Positions 37,354 to 48,467 of a stretch of 64,000 nucleotides of DNA are shown one piece after another (positions within the stretch are counted from its first letter, which is position 1; the number at the start of each line of letters is the position of its first letter). Source of the stretch: Desulfonatronum thioautotrophicum (GTDB lineage: Bacteria; Desulfobacterota; Desulfovibrionia; Desulfovibrionales; Desulfonatronaceae); assembly GCF_000934745.1 (NCBI RefSeq), contig NZ_KN882168.1:258888-322887 (forward strand), in the 5' to 3' direction. Under the pieces are notes generated by a model. That model saw only the letters and a list, made by a program, of their open reading frames with translations, was not told the origin of the DNA and did not search any database. The position numbers and the translations under genes were made by a program.

Positions 37354-37493
37354 CCCACACCACTTTTTTTGGGCACAAGAAATGAACCGCTTTTTCTTTG
37401 CCCGGAAGTCATCCATGCGCTGCACAAGAACCACCCACATGCTGCTCCAGCGTTCTTGTTTGCCGGCTCCTGAATTCTCCCCAAGAGGTTTCC

Positions 37494-39917
37494 ATGCTTT
37501 TAAGTCTGAACTGGCTGCGCGCCTTTACGCCCTACGAGGGAACAGCACAACAACTGGCCGACCGGCTGACCATGCTTGGCCTGGAAGTGGAAGAAATCAG
37601 CCGTCCCTTCGCCCACTTGGCCAATGTCGTTGTCGGCCGGGTTCTGGATTGCGACCGACATCCCCAGTCGGACCGACTCAGCCTCTGCAGGGTGGATATC
37701 GGCCAAGTCAATACGCTGCCGATTGTCTGCGGTGCACCGAACGTGGCCAAGGGTCAACTGGTGGCCGTGGCCAAGATCGGGACGGCTTTTCCGGACGGCA
37801 AGGAAATCACCGAAACCGTCATCCGCGGCCAGACGTCCCGAGGGATGATTTGCTCAGAGAGCGAACTGGGCCTGGGGGAGGACAGCAACGGAATCATGGT
37901 CCTGGAAGGCCATTTCAATTTGGGCCACAGTTTGGCGCGAGTCCTCGACCTGAACGATGAGGTCTTGGACATTTCCGTCACGCCCAACCGCGGAGATTGC
38001 CTCAGCGTTCTCGGACTGGCCCGGGAGGTCGCCGCGGAGTTTCGTTTGCCTCTGACCCTCCCCCAGACAGAACTGCCGGAGGATGATGGATATTGCGATC
38101 AAGCCGTTGCCATCGTGATCGACGAACCTGAGCTCTGCCCACTCTATCAAGCCCGTATCATCCGAGGCATCCGCATCGCTCCCAGCCCGGCATGGCTGCA
38201 ACGCCGCCTGCTGGCCGTGGGTCAGCGGCCCATCAACAACGTGGTGGATGTGACCAACTATATTCTCCAGGAATGGGGTCAGCCGTTGCATGCCTTTGAC
38301 CTGGCCAAACTGGCCGGCCCAACCATCCGGGTCCGCCGGGCCGAGGAAGGCCAGCGGTTCATCACGCTGGACAATCGGGAGCGCTCCCTGCTGGATTCCG
38401 ACCTGCTGATCACCGACGCGAAAAAGGCCGTGGCCCTTGCCGGAGTCATGGGTGGCGCCAATTCCGAGGTTACGGAGTCAACCACGGACATTCTTCTGGA
38501 ATGCGCAGTCTTCAACCCCACCAGCATCCGGAAGACTTCCCGCCGCCTGGGACTGAGCAGCGAATCCTCCTATCGTTTCGAGCGCGGTGTGGACCAGCCC
38601 GGCTCGGCCCTGGCGCTGGAACGGGCCATGGCCCTGATCCGGGAGTCCGCCGGGGGTAGGGTGCTACGCGGAGTCGCCAAGAGTGAGCCCCGCCCCTGGC
38701 AGGCTCCCCGCATTGCATTTCGGCCTCAACGAGCCGGAAAACTTCTTGGCCTGGCCCTGGACGAAACATTCTGCCGGACTACCCTGCAGGCCCTCGGTTG
38801 TCATGTAATGGACGAGGATCAATCCGTCTGGCGGGTCACCCCGCCCGGTTCCCGCCGGGACCTGGAACGGGAAGCGGATCTCATCGAAGAGGTCGGCCGC
38901 TGCTATGGACTGGACCGGATTCCATCGGTCCTGCCCCGGACGGCGAAATCCTTGGACCAACTGGCCTCGCTGGCTCCGAAAACAGCATTTCGCCGCCGGA
39001 TCAAGCTCTGGGGCCAGGGGCTCGGCTTGACCGAAGTGGTCAATTACAGTTTTGTCTCCACCCAGGAATTGGCCCTGATGGGTCTTGCCGACGCAGCAAA
39101 AACCATCACCCTGCGCAATCCCCTTTCCGAAGAGCAAAATGTCCTGCGACCGATGCTCGCCCCGGGATTGCTGCAAAGCGTTCGGCACAACCAGACCCAA
39201 GGCAACACCACCCTGCGCCTATTTGAGACGGCCGTGGTCTTTCAGCCTGATGCCGGTTCCGAAACCGGAGCACGGGAACCCTCACGCCTGGGCTTGGCAC
39301 TCACCGGCCAGCGCCATCCCGAAGGCTGGCCCCATCCGACGGAATCCGGTGCCGAGCCCATGATTTTTTTTGACCTCAAGGGCATGGTGGAGCATCTGCT
39401 GCGCCATCTGCGTCTGCCAGCGGCCACATTCCAAACCCAACCCGACCACCCCATTTGCCTGCCCTGCGCGGAAATAATCCTGGAAGGTGAGCCCTGCGGC
39501 TGGCTGGGACAGGTTCGAGCGGATATCGCCGAATCCTGCCACGTCCGTCGGGAACTGTTCCTGGCGGAGATCGACCTGGACCTGCTCCAACGTCACTGGG
39601 CTGAGTCCGTGCAGAGCTTCACGGTCCTGCCCACCTATCCTCCGGTCCGTCGGGACATGACCGTCATCAGTACCCAGAGCCTGACCTACGTGGCGATGCG
39701 GGAGGCGATCCAATCCGCTGATATCGATTTGCTCCAGGACATCGTCCTGGTGGACCGTTTCCTGCCCAAAACGCAGCCGGAAGCCGATGAAATTCGCCAT
39801 ACGCTGCGCCTGACCTACCGCCATCCGGAACGCAGCCTGACCAACGAAGAGGTCGACCAACTCCACCAAGGGCTTTGTACCCGACTCCAAGAGCGTTTAC
39901 CCATCCGTTTTTCCTGA
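37494..39917 (+). CDS. pheT: Phenylalanyl-tRNA synthetase beta subunit
   Basis: About 807 residues, normal for the family. The N-terminus is MLLSLNWLRAFTPY. An EMAP-II-like tRNA-binding fold (DRHPQSDRLSLCRVD, GAPNVAKGQLVAVAKIG) covers about 40-150, the B3/B4 editing domain about 210-380, the B5 domain and class II-like core follow, and the C-terminal FDX-ACB anticodon-binding domain has YPPVRRDMTVI. The ATG at 37494 is preceded by AGAGG and matches homologue starts; the open frame upstream to 37398 is not conserved. Confidence 0.96.
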   Translation: MLLSLNWLRAFTPYEGTAQQLADRLTMLGLEVEEISRPFAHLANVVVGRVLDCDRHPQSDRLSLCRVDIGQVNTLPIVCGAPNVAKGQLVAVAKIGTAFPDGKEITETVIRGQTSRGMICSESELGLGEDSNGIMVLEGHFNLGHSLARVLDLNDEVLDISVTPNRGDCLSVLGLAREVAAEFRLPLTLPQTELPEDDGYCDQAVAIVIDEPELCPLYQARIIRGIRIAPSPAWLQRRLLAVGQRPINNVVDVTNYILQEWGQPLHAFDLAKLAGPTIRVRRAEEGQRFITLDNRERSLLDSDLLITDAKKAVALAGVMGGANSEVTESTTDILLECAVFNPTSIRKTSRRLGLSSESSYRFERGVDQPGSALALERAMALIRESAGGRVLRGVAKSEPRPWQAPRIAFRPQRAGKLLGLALDETFCRTTLQALGCHVMDEDQSVWRVTPPGSRRDLEREADLIEEVGRCYGLDRIPSVLPRTAKSLDQLASLAPKTAFRRRIKLWGQGLGLTEVVNYSFVSTQELALMGLADAAKTITLRNPLSEEQNVLRPMLAPGLLQSVRHNQTQGNTTLRLFETAVVFQPDAGSETGAREPSRLGLALTGQRHPEGWPHPTESGAEPMIFFDLKGMVEHLLRHLRLPAATFQTQPDHPICLPCAEIILEGEPCGWLGQVRADIAESCHVRRELFLAEIDLDLLQRHWAESVQSFTVLPTYPPVRRDMTVISTQSLTYVAMREAIQSADIDLLQDIVLVDRFLPKTQPEADEIRHTLRLTYRHPERSLTNEEVDQLHQGLCTRLQERLPIRFS

Positions 39918-40125
39918 CAGGCCTGGGCGTGACCGGAGGAAGGAGTGAGGAAGTAAAAAGCCCCGCTTCCCCCGTCTGGCTCTTTCCTCATTTTCCTGCT
40001 ACTGGCGTAATCAGCGCACCGTATCCTGCAACCATTCAAGACCGGAATACAGGCCGTCAATCTCCCATCGTCAGAAACAGTCGTCACCGATAATTTGACG
40101 TGAACCCACATCCTGCGGACCAGCC

Positions 40126-40491
40126 ATGCCCCGCATGCAACGGATGTTTCCAGAATACTCCCCAGGCCCAAGACGCTTGCGCATCGGCGAGGCGGCCGGA
40201 ATACTGGGGCTCGAGCCATACGTCCTGCGCTATTGGGAAACGGAATTTCCCCAGCTGTCCCCGTTGCGCACCGAGAAAGGCCAGCGACTCTACACCCAGG
40301 ATGACATGGCCGTGTTGCGCAGGATTCAAAAACTGCTTCACGAAGAGGGCCTGACCATTGACGGTGCACGACGTCGATTGGCCGAACGTGCCCAGGTGCA
40401 TGAGCTGACCAGCGGGATCATCCAGGAACTTCAGGATATCCGGGCCATACTCACCTCTTCGACGCGACCCACCCCACCCCGCCACCCATGA
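40126..40491 (+). CDS. MerR-family transcriptional regulator
   Basis: 121 residues. The winged-helix MerR domain (about 17-85) shows LRIGEAAGILGLEPYVLRYWETEFPQL and GQRLYTQDDMAVLRRIQKLL, the class signature including the RYWE turn. A short helical tail follows with no Cys cluster for metal binding, so the effector is unknown. Similar small MerR genes often sit after pheT in deltaproteobacteria. Start among ATGs at 40126, 40135 and 40144 is uncertain, as no strong ribosome-binding site is visible. The stop lies 20 bases before the next gene's start. 39918-40125 shows nothing identifiable. Confidence 0.87.
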   Translation: MPRMQRMFPEYSPGPRRLRIGEAAGILGLEPYVLRYWETEFPQLSPLRTEKGQRLYTQDDMAVLRRIQKLLHEEGLTIDGARRRLAERAQVHELTSGIIQELQDIRAILTSSTRPTPPRHP

Positions 40492-40511
40492 CCCTATCAA
40501 GGATAATTCCC

Positions 40512-40916
40512 ATGCCCGGCATATTTTTACGCTGGCTGATGCTGACCGTGGCGATTCTGGCCGCGGCCTACCTGGTTGACGGCATTCAGACCGCGGGATT
40601 TTTTTCCGCCCTGGCTACCGCCGCCGTACTCGGCATCCTCAACGCCATCCTGCGCCCGATCCTGATCATTCTGACCCTCCCCGCGACCATCATGACCATG
40701 GGCCTTTTTCTCTTCGTGATCAATGCGCTGCTCTTGATGATGGTCTCCGGTGTCGTGGGCTCCTTCCAGGTTGCCGGATTCGGCTCCGCCCTGCTGGGCT
40801 CGCTGATCATCAGCCTGGTGGGCTGGCTGCTGAACATGTTTATCAGTGACCGTGGCCGGGTGGAGCGCGTTGACCATATTGAAATGCGTCGTCGCGGCGG
40901 ACGCTGGGAAACATGA
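40512..40916 (+). CDS. Phage-holin-4/YvlD-type small membrane protein
   Basis: About 134 residues with four hydrophobic helices. The layout and the segment ILNAILRPILIILTLPATIMTMGLFLFVINALLL fit the family annotated as phage holin family 4 (DUF360/YvlD). Despite the name these are ordinary bacterial membrane proteins, often stress-linked, and no phage genes are nearby. The ATG at 40512 is favoured by AAGGA at 8 bases; an ATG at 40488 overlaps the MerR stop as ATGA and is also possible. Confidence 0.85.
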   Translation: MPGIFLRWLMLTVAILAAAYLVDGIQTAGFFSALATAAVLGILNAILRPILIILTLPATIMTMGLFLFVINALLLMMVSGVVGSFQVAGFGSALLGSLIISLVGWLLNMFISDRGRVERVDHIEMRRRGGRWET

Positions 40917-40962
40917 TCCGCACGTTCTTCACAACAGTGAACCAAACAGTCTGGAGCCCTAT

Positions 40963-41616
40963 ATGAGCGACTACTTGACAAAATTCTGGAGCAAACGCCT
41001 GCACAAGGCCCAAGAAGGGTTGGAAAGCAACAACTTTGAGACCTATCTGGTCGATACCCTGACCCAGGCCAGAGAGGTCGTTTTGAATGTCATCCTCCCC
41101 AAGGTGACCCCCAGGCAGGTCGCCTGGGGCGGTTCCGGGACCCTTGCCGCCTCCGGCATTCTTGAGGCGCTGCGACAACGGAGCGAACTGGACCTCTTGG
41201 ACACATCCGCATCGTCCCTGAGCAAAGACCAGAAGCACGAACTTCGCCGTCGGTCCCTGCTCTGCGACCTCTACTTCACCGGAACCAACGCCCTGACCGA
41301 AAACGGACAGTTGATCAACCTGGACATGCACGGCAACCGTGTCGGGGCCCTGATCTTCGGGCCGCGACACGTGGTGGTACTGGTTGGCCGCAACAAACTC
41401 TGCGTGGACGTGGAAGAGGCCATGCTCCGGGTCAAGGGCTTTGTGGCCCCGGCCAATGCCGCCAGGTTGAACATGAAAACACCTTGCGTCAAAACGGGCT
41501 TTTGTGAAGACTGCAAGAGTCCGGACCGCATCTGCAACGTTTGGACAATCACCGAGAAGTCCTTCCCCAAGGGACGGATCAAGGTTGTTCTGGTCAACGA
41601 AGATCTCGGCTTATAG
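40963..41616 (+). CDS. LUD-domain (LutC/YkgG-like, DUF162) protein
   Basis: About 217 residues. The LUD domain is visible from AWGGSGTLAASGI through DLYFTGTNALTENGQLINLDMHGNRV to FGPRHVVVLVGRNKL, with a short cysteine-containing stretch (CVKTGFCEDCKSPDRIC) near the C-terminus. LUD proteins take part in lactate oxidation (LutC), but stand-alone copies like this one are common and their role is not known. No lutA/lutB partner is nearby. GGAG 8 bases upstream supports the ATG at 40963. Confidence 0.87.
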   Translation: MSDYLTKFWSKRLHKAQEGLESNNFETYLVDTLTQAREVVLNVILPKVTPRQVAWGGSGTLAASGILEALRQRSELDLLDTSASSLSKDQKHELRRRSLLCDLYFTGTNALTENGQLINLDMHGNRVGALIFGPRHVVVLVGRNKLCVDVEEAMLRVKGFVAPANAARLNMKTPCVKTGFCEDCKSPDRICNVWTITEKSFPKGRIKVVLVNEDLGL

Positions 41617-41706
41617 CCGTCATGGAACATCGCTGTTCCGATGAAGACAGATGAGCCAGGAAAGCTTGCCAACGCATAAGCGGACGACACTATTGTTTCA
41701 CCATTC

Positions 41707-44700
41707 ATGCATCCAGAGCCTCTCCAGCAGCTTCTGAACTGCAACCTGTTCGGATATGCCCAGTATCGCATCCTTGTGGATGATGCAGGCTGTCCTGTAG
41801 ATTTCCTTTTCCTGGAGGTTAATGCAGGTTTCGAGCATTTGACCGGCTTACGAGCCCAGGACGTCCTCAATCGCACCATCTCCGAAATTATCCCGAGCAG
41901 CACCCCTGATGCTTTTGACTGGGTCAACGCATTCGCCCGCGTCGTCACCGGGGTAGGCCCCCAGGAATTCGAGATGTATTCGAGTGAACTGGACCGTTGG
42001 CTCAAGATCAGCGCAACCGCCATGGAGTCTCGGTGTCTCACCGCCATTTTTCTGGACATCACCCGGGAACGTCGCAAAAGTGAGCAGCTGGAGGAATTCT
42101 TCACTGTCAACCTGGATTTGCTTTGCATTGCCAACGTGGAAGGGCAATTCATCAAAGTCAACAGGGAATGGGAATCAACACTCGGCTATGCGGTTCACGA
42201 ACTCGAGGGAAACCGCTTTCTGGACCTCGTCCACCCGGACGATCTGCAAAACACCCTGGAAGCGGTCAAAAAACTCAGCCAGGGCCAGCCTGTTCATAAG
42301 TTCGTGAACCGGTATCGCCACAAGGACGGCAACTACCGTTACATTGAATGGCGCTCCCGCCCCCACGGACCATTGATCTACGCCGCGGCCAGGGACGTGA
42401 CCGAGCGGATTGAGACCGAGGAGCGACTCCGTCGCAGTGAAACCCGACTCCAGAGGAGTGAACAACGGCTTTCCGGATATTTTGAGTGCGCTCCCTATGG
42501 TATTTTCGTCGTAGACCCCAACCGCCGCTTCAAATTTGTCAACCGCCAGGCCTGCCTGCAAACCGGCTATACTCAGGACGAACTTCTGGCCCTGACCATC
42601 CCCGATCTGATCCACCCCGAAGATCAGGACCATGCGTCAAACCATTTTCAGGCTGTCACGCAGCAGGATCTTGCCGAGGCCACCCTCAGGATCGTGCGTA
42701 AAGACGGCGTGGTACGCCACTGGGTTGTCACGGCGGCACAAGTCGGTGATGGCGAGATGCTGGCCTTTCAAAATGATATCACCGAGAGGATGGAGGCCCT
42801 GGATGCCCTGCGCCAAAAGAATCTGCTGCTTTCCAAACTGGCCGCCCAGATTCCCGGCGTCACTTACCAATACCAAACCTTTCCGGATGGTCGGGCCGCC
42901 TACCCCTTCGTCTCAATCCAGGTCCAGGATCTTTTGGAAATCACACCTGAAGAACTTCAAACAGATCCTGACAAGACTCTACAGTGGCTACACCCGGATG
43001 ACCGGAGCCAAGTCATGCGGTCCACCCAGGAATCGTACGTCCAGCTTTCCCAATGGAACTGCGATTTCCGAGTGATCCTGCCGACCAAGGGACTGCGCTG
43101 GTTGCGGAGCACTTCCAATCCGGAACCCCAGGCTGACGGCAGCGTCCTCTGGCATGGTTACATTTACGACATTACCGAACGGAAACGGGCTGAAGGGAAA
43201 CTCAGACAATATGCCATCCAGCTGGAACGCAAGAACCGCGAACTGGATGCGGCCCTGATCCAGGCTGAGAAGGCGACCCAGGCCAAAAGTGAATTTCTGG
43301 CCAACATGAGCCATGAGGTCCGCACACCCATGAACGGCGTGATCGGCATGACCGGTCTGTTGCTGGAAACAGAGCTGGACCAAACCCAGCGCCGCTACAC
43401 CGAAACCATTCGCGTCAGCGGCGAGACCATGCTACGTTTACTTAATGATATTCTGGACTTCTCCAAGATCGAATCTGGAAAATTCGAGATGGACTCGCTG
43501 GATTTCAGCCTGCGCGAAATGCTGGACAACCTTGCCGAAACCATGGCTTTCACTGCTGAAAAGAAAAAGCTGGAGCTGATCTGTGCGGCGGACCCCGGAG
43601 TGCCGGACCGGTTAAGGGGAGATCCGGGACGCCTGCGGCAAATCCTGACCAACCTGGTGGGCAATGCTCTGAAATTCACCCAAAACGGTGAAGTGGTCGT
43701 AAGGGTTGCGCGCTGTCCTTCCACCGCCTCGCATCAGGAAATAGCCCATGAAATAGCGCATGCCCGTGACGGTCACTATTTTGCCATGAAAAAGGAGGTA
43801 CCCGCAGACCCACCCAAGCACCCTGATTCAGGCACCGAGGAACTCGCCAACGCGCTGTGGTCGGACTTGGCCCCTGAACCCGATTTTCCCATGGAACGTT
43901 TTGGGGATGTGCCGCAAGAATACCCCACAGACAGCAAATCTGCTCATAAAGAAACGATCTGCCTGTTGTTCACGGTCAGGGATACCGGTATCGGCATTAC
44001 CAAAGACAACCAGGGTCTCTTGTTTCAAAACTTTTCCCAGGTGGATTCCTCCGTCACCCGCCAATTTGGCGGAACCGGGCTGGGACTGGCCATCTCCCGG
44101 CAGCTCGCGGAGTTGATGGGCGGGACCATTGGCGTCCACAGCGAACCAGGACAGGGTTCACTGTTCTGGTTTACGGCGCTGCTGCACATAGGAAAACAGC
44201 CTGCAGTTGCCATCCCGACGGATTTGCAAGGCTTGCGGGTGCTCATCGTGGATGACAACGCAACCAACAGGGAAATCCTGCAGAAACGCTTCAGCTCCTG
44301 GGGAATGCGTCCGGATGAGGCCGGCGATGGCCCAACAGCCCTGGGGTTGCTTTACGCTGCCCAGGACGGGGGCGCACCCTATCATCTTGTGGTGATGGAC
44401 ATGCAGATGCCGGGCATGGACGGCGAGGCACTGGGCCGGGTTATTCAGGTCGATCCGCGGCTCCAGAAAATCCGAACCGTGATGATGAGTTCCATGGGAC
44501 GCCCCGGTGACGCGAAACGACTCCGAGAGGCCGGTTTTTCAGCCTATCTGACCAAGCCGATCCTTCACCAGGAGCTGCAGGACAGCCTGACCATGGTCAT
44601 GGCCGATGGCGGACGGGACGGGATAGTAACGCGGCATACAACACGGGAAAGGCGCCGGGATCACCGCGATTTTGCCGACAGTGGATGCCGCGTCCTCCTG

Positions 44701-45687
44701 GTCGAGGACAATCCCGTCAACCAGGACGTGGCCTTGACCATGCTCCACCATCTCGGCCTGGAAGCGGATGTCGCGGAAAATGGCCAAAAAGCCCTGGAAG
44801 CTTTGGAAGCCACTCCTTACGATCTGGTGCTGATGGACGTCCAGATGCCCGTGATGGACGGCTTGACCGCAACGCGGGAAATCAGGTTGCGGGAGACGCA
44901 AGGCACGGGCTGGAAACGCCGAGAGGTCGAGAAGAAAAAAACAGATACCAATCAAAATCCTGACAACTCGGAGACCGACGCGCGGCGCATCCCGATCATC
45001 GCCATGACGGCCCACGCCCTGCAGAGTGACCGCCAGCGGTGCCTGGAAGCCGGAATGGACGATTACCTGGCAAAACCAGTGGACAAGAATCGTCTGGCCG
45101 CAGTCCTGGAAACATGGCTGCCAGTGCCGTCCCGCACCCCGACAAACAGGTCCACCCCTGATCCTTCAGACCGGAAAGCCGTATCCCCATCACTTGCAGA
45201 GGAAAACGACACTAGACTACGGAATCCGCACCCCGCAACACACGACGCCGGCTCCTCGCCAATGCGGCAACACACCCAGAGCAGCCACGATCTGTTTCCG
45301 GACACCAAAGTCTTTTGTCTTGATGAATTACTGCGGCGGCTCAGCCATGACCGGACCATGGCCCGATTCATTGTCGACAAATTTTCCCAAGACAGCCAAG
45401 AACGGCTGGAGCGTCTGGCCGCTCTCGTGGAATGCGGCGACCAGACCGCTGTCGCGGAAAGCGCACACGCGCTAAAAGGATCGGCAGCCACCATCGGCGC
45501 CGAAAACCTCGCTGCCGCGGCCCATGCCCTGGAACAGGCCGGCAAGGCCAAGAACCAGGCCGCCGTGCTGCAACAGTTTCCCCGTGTCCACCATGAATTC
45601 CGGCGTTTCCTGGATGGCTTTGCTGCCAGCGCATTGGCAACGGAGTCTCCCGAGGCTGTCCCCAGGAATGAACATGGACGTTCCTGA
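41707..45687 (+). CDS. Multi-PAS hybrid sensor histidine kinase, paralogue of the kinase at 591
   Basis: 1,326 residues. About four PAS domains cover residues 1-495; the first two ([30 protein letters not shown]) closely match those of the kinase at 591-5225. The phospho-acceptor His is near 535 ([12 protein letters not shown]). The ATPase has [16 protein letters not shown] and GGTGLGLA, with a 90-residue insertion between N and G1 boxes where the paralogue also has one. Two receivers ([20 protein letters not shown]) and an Hpt (AHALKGSA, His about 1253) follow. The second receiver again carries an extra low-complexity loop at the same place as in the paralogue. No clear ribosome-binding site. 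The EAL-HDOD gene begins 25 bases downstream. Confidence 0.93.
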   Translation: MHPEPLQQLLNCNLFGYAQYRILVDDAGCPVDFLFLEVNAGFEHLTGLRAQDVLNRTISEIIPSSTPDAFDWVNAFARVVTGVGPQEFEMYSSELDRWLKISATAMESRCLTAIFLDITRERRKSEQLEEFFTVNLDLLCIANVEGQFIKVNREWESTLGYAVHELEGNRFLDLVHPDDLQNTLEAVKKLSQGQPVHKFVNRYRHKDGNYRYIEWRSRPHGPLIYAAARDVTERIETEERLRRSETRLQRSEQRLSGYFECAPYGIFVVDPNRRFKFVNRQACLQTGYTQDELLALTIPDLIHPEDQDHASNHFQAVTQQDLAEATLRIVRKDGVVRHWVVTAAQVGDGEMLAFQNDITERMEALDALRQKNLLLSKLAAQIPGVTYQYQTFPDGRAAYPFVSIQVQDLLEITPEELQTDPDKTLQWLHPDDRSQVMRSTQESYVQLSQWNCDFRVILPTKGLRWLRSTSNPEPQADGSVLWHGYIYDITERKRAEGKLRQYAIQLERKNRELDAALIQAEKATQAKSEFLANMSHEVRTPMNGVIGMTGLLLETELDQTQRRYTETIRVSGETMLRLLNDILDFSKIESGKFEMDSLDFSLREMLDNLAETMAFTAEKKKLELICAADPGVPDRLRGDPGRLRQILTNLVGNALKFTQNGEVVVRVARCPSTASHQEIAHEIAHARDGHYFAMKKEVPADPPKHPDSGTEELANALWSDLAPEPDFPMERFGDVPQEYPTDSKSAHKETICLLFTVRDTGIGITKDNQGLLFQNFSQVDSSVTRQFGGTGLGLAISRQLAELMGGTIGVHSEPGQGSLFWFTALLHIGKQPAVAIPTDLQGLRVLIVDDNATNREILQKRFSSWGMRPDEAGDGPTALGLLYAAQDGGAPYHLVVMDMQMPGMDGEALGRVIQVDPRLQKIRTVMMSSMGRPGDAKRLREAGFSAYLTKPILHQELQDSLTMVMADGGRDGIVTRHTTRERRRDHRDFADSGCRVLLVEDNPVNQDVALTMLHHLGLEADVAENGQKALEALEATPYDLVLMDVQMPVMDGLTATREIRLRETQGTGWKRREVEKKKTDTNQNPDNSETDARRIPIIAMTAHALQSDRQRCLEAGMDDYLAKPVDKNRLAAVLETWLPVPSRTPTNRSTPDPSDRKAVSPSLAEENDTRLRNPHPATHDAGSSPMRQHTQSSHDLFPDTKVFCLDELLRRLSHDRTMARFIVDKFSQDSQERLERLAALVECGDQTAVAESAHALKGSAATIGAENLAAAAHALEQAGKAKNQAAVLQQFPRVHHEFRRFLDGFAASALATESPEAVPRNEHGRS

Positions 45688-45712
45688 ACAAATCTCTTAG
45701 CAACGCGAACAT

Positions 45713-46960
45713 ATGCAGCCAGCAACCTCACCATCCTGTCTCCCGGTACAGCCCTGCTATTTCGCCCGCCACCCTATTTTCGAGCGGGACATGCGGCTGT
45801 GGGGGTATCACCTGCTCTACCGGGATGACGCCATGGCCGAATCGGCACAGTTTTCGGACCAGGACAAGGCCACGATCCAGGTGGCCTTGGAGGCGACGGT
45901 CTTTGCCGGCGGAAGATCTGCCGTCAAGCAGAACCTGCTCTTGGAGTTCTCCGCCAGCGCTCTGGCCCATGGCATCCCCCACGCCATGCCCCCGCAAGAA
46001 ACAGTCATCAAGCTGACCCCCACCTTATGCCGGAATGAGACCTTGGCGAAAAGCATCACCGAGCTGCGCACCGCCGGATATCGACTGGCCCTGGATGGTC
46101 CGCTGGAATCCTGTCGGCACATTCTGGACCTGGCGTCCTTCCTCATCGTGGATGCCCTGACCACCCCGGCGGAGATTTTTCTCCAGGAAATGGCCGCAGC
46201 GACCAAAACCGGAATCCCTGTCCTGGTCAAACGGATCGAATCACCGGAGATCTTCGAATCAGCCAAGGATTTGGGGGCGCAGCTTTTTCTGGGCTTTTTT
46301 TTCCAGAAACCGGAGATCATCGCCTCGCGAAAACTCTCCTCAATGCAGGTCGTCCGCTTGAAGCTGTTAAAAATGCTTGATGCCCATGCCGACAACTGGG
46401 ATGAAATCGCCAATATCCTACAAAACGATGTTTCCCTGGCCTACCGCCTGCTGCAGTTCATCAACTCTCCTTTTTTCGGCGTGGTCCAACCGATCACCAC
46501 GGTGCAACGGGCCATTGGCTATCTTGGAAGCAAACGGGCCAAGCTTTGGTTGCGCATGGTCATTCTCACGGACCTCTGCCCACCGGAGAAAACCTCTCAG
46601 CTGCCCTTGCTCTCGGCTCAACGGGCCAGATTTCTGGAGATTGTCGGGGCAAACCGCCAGGATGTGGACGGGGATGAACTCTTTCTGCTGGGCCTGTTTT
46701 CTCTGCTGGACGCCATTTTCGACATGCCCATGACCGACCTGGTGGACTATCTGCCCCTGACCGCTGACCTCAAGGCCACGCTGTGCCGCCGATCCGGCCG
46801 GTATGCTCCCTGGTTGGACATGGCCATCCATTTTGAGCAGGGCCAATGGGATCGCGTGGACCCCTTGCTCGACCAGCTGAACCTGAACCGGATTCATGTC
46901 GGAACCAGTTATGCTCAGGCCGTGACCTGGGCTGAAGATTTTTTTCACGCAGCCGGATGA
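45713..46960 (+). CDS. EAL-HDOD signalling protein (YuxH-like), EAL probably inactive
   Basis: 415 residues. The N-terminal half opens with YFARHPIFERDMRLWGYHLLYR, the hallmark of degenerate EAL domains; the catalytic Glu-Ala-Leu and metal-binding residues of active c-di-GMP phosphodiesterases are missing. The C-terminal half (about 210-400) is an HDOD domain (NILQNDVSLAYRLLQFINSPFFG, AIGYLGSKRAKLWLRMVIL), a degenerate HD module that acts through protein contacts. Such proteins relay signals rather than degrade c-di-GMP. Its last bases overlap the next gene as ATGA, so the two are probably translated together. Confidence 0.9.
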   Translation: MQPATSPSCLPVQPCYFARHPIFERDMRLWGYHLLYRDDAMAESAQFSDQDKATIQVALEATVFAGGRSAVKQNLLLEFSASALAHGIPHAMPPQETVIKLTPTLCRNETLAKSITELRTAGYRLALDGPLESCRHILDLASFLIVDALTTPAEIFLQEMAAATKTGIPVLVKRIESPEIFESAKDLGAQLFLGFFFQKPEIIASRKLSSMQVVRLKLLKMLDAHADNWDEIANILQNDVSLAYRLLQFINSPFFGVVQPITTVQRAIGYLGSKRAKLWLRMVILTDLCPPEKTSQLPLLSAQRARFLEIVGANRQDVDGDELFLLGLFSLLDAIFDMPMTDLVDYLPLTADLKATLCRRSGRYAPWLDMAIHFEQGQWDRVDPLLDQLNLNRIHVGTSYAQAVTWAEDFFHAAG

Positions 46961-48447
46961 TCGCCGGAAAAGGTACCTTTCCCCAAAAGGACGCCCAAGG
47001 CTTGCCCATGACGGACCAACCGCCGATATATTTTGACGTTTCTGTGCTCTGCGTCGAGGACGAGCCGCTGACTCTGGAGTACCTGACCACGTTGCTGCGC
47101 CCCCACGTGCGGGAGATCTTCAGTGCCAAGGACGGCCAGGAAGGATTTTTTGAATTTGCCCGCAGCCGCCCGGACATTGTGCTCACGGACATGGAAATGC
47201 CCCGCATGGACGGTTTGGAAATGGGGCAGGCCATTCGGTCCCTGTCCTCCGCCTCCCAGATCATCCTGATCACCGGGCTGGATGATCCGGCCGTTCTCAA
47301 GCGCGGCATTCAGCTCAAAGCTGACGGGTTTCTCTCCAAACCCATCTCCTTCCAGGACCTGCTGGGCAGTTTGGAACGATGTACCGAAGCAATTCTCGTC
47401 CAGCGCGAAGTACTGGCGCAACGCCGGCTGCGCGAACTCATCCTGAACAGCCTGCCCTTCCCCCTGGCGTTGCTGAATACCGTTTCCTTTGAGACGCTTT
47501 TCGCCAATTCCGAAGCCCAACGCCAAGGCATTGCCCCCCATGAACCAGCCGTCGGTCCCTTCTTTCCCGAGCCGGTCCGCCGGGAAATTCAGGAGTCCAT
47601 GGCCCTGGCCGAAAAACTGGAGCGTATGACGACCCCGACGCAAATCCATGTCGCCGAACAAACTTGGGAGGTGTGCGTCACACCGGTGGCTCCGGAAACC
47701 TCGCTGTATGTGGCCGTGGATATCACGGCTCGCGAGCAGCTGGAATCCCTCAAGGCGGACGTGGAAAGGCTGACCAGACACGATCTGAAAGGCCCGCTCG
47801 GAGGGATTATCGGTTTGACGGACATGCTGCTGCACCAGTCCGGGGCGGCCCAAAACACGTTGGACTGGGTGGACACGCTAGGCATGATCCGCGATTCCGG
47901 GCATGCCATGCTCCACCAGATCAATCTCTCCCTGGATCTGTTCAACATGGAGCAGGGCACCTACATTTTGTCCCCGATGCCCATAGATATCCCGGCACTG
48001 ATCCGGGAAACACTGCCACAAATTGAACAGCACATCCGGATGCGCCAGTTACAGGTGGACATCCGCATTGACGGGCGACCCATGACAGGCGATGAACGTT
48101 TTTTTGTCCTTGGAGAAAAACTGCTCTGCCTTTCGATGCTCTCCAACCTGCTCAAGAACGCTGCCGAGGCCTCGTCTCAAGGCGGCACCATCACCTTCAA
48201 CCTGCACGCCTTGGCCAACGACGCGCAAATCTCCCTCCACAACAGCTTGCCGGTTCCGGCGGCCATCCGCAATCGCTTCTTCGAGAAGTACGTCACGGCG
48301 GGCAAACGCCATGGCACCGGCCTCGGTGCCTACTCCGCAGCCCTGATTGCCAAAACCCTGGGGGGAACCATCTCCATGGACTCTTCCGAGGAACAGGGCA
48401 CGACCATCACCGTGGTCCTGCCCCGGCCGCCGGTCCAGCCGTCCTGA
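46957..48447 (+). CDS. Receiver-containing histidine kinase (REC-PAS-like-HisKA-HATPase)
   Basis: 496 residues. An N-terminal receiver (about 28-145) has acceptor Asp in LTDMEMPRMDG and Lys in SKPI. A weak PAS-like middle ends at YVAVDITAREQLE. The kinase core follows, with phospho-acceptor His about 275 (RHDLKGPLGG), NLLKNAAEAS as N box and GTGLGAYSA as G2. Receiver-first kinases act in the middle of phosphorelays, so this one may take phosphate from the large hybrid kinase encoded two genes upstream. The ATG at 46957 overlaps the previous stop (ATGA); an ATG at 47008 with AAGG upstream is an alternative. Confidence 0.9.
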   Translation: MIAGKGTFPQKDAQGLPMTDQPPIYFDVSVLCVEDEPLTLEYLTTLLRPHVREIFSAKDGQEGFFEFARSRPDIVLTDMEMPRMDGLEMGQAIRSLSSASQIILITGLDDPAVLKRGIQLKADGFLSKPISFQDLLGSLERCTEAILVQREVLAQRRLRELILNSLPFPLALLNTVSFETLFANSEAQRQGIAPHEPAVGPFFPEPVRREIQESMALAEKLERMTTPTQIHVAEQTWEVCVTPVAPETSLYVAVDITAREQLESLKADVERLTRHDLKGPLGGIIGLTDMLLHQSGAAQNTLDWVDTLGMIRDSGHAMLHQINLSLDLFNMEQGTYILSPMPIDIPALIRETLPQIEQHIRMRQLQVDIRIDGRPMTGDERFFVLGEKLLCLSMLSNLLKNAAEASSQGGTITFNLHALANDAQISLHNSLPVPAAIRNRFFEKYVTAGKRHGTGLGAYSAALIAKTLGGTISMDSSEEQGTTITVVLPRPPVQPS

Positions 48448-48467
48448 ATCCGTTGTTCACCCCGGAC

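Noticed and set aside
40512-40916. Holin-family name suggesting a prophage
   Set aside because: The family is widespread in bacterial chromosomes, and no integrase, terminase, capsid or tail gene is in the window.
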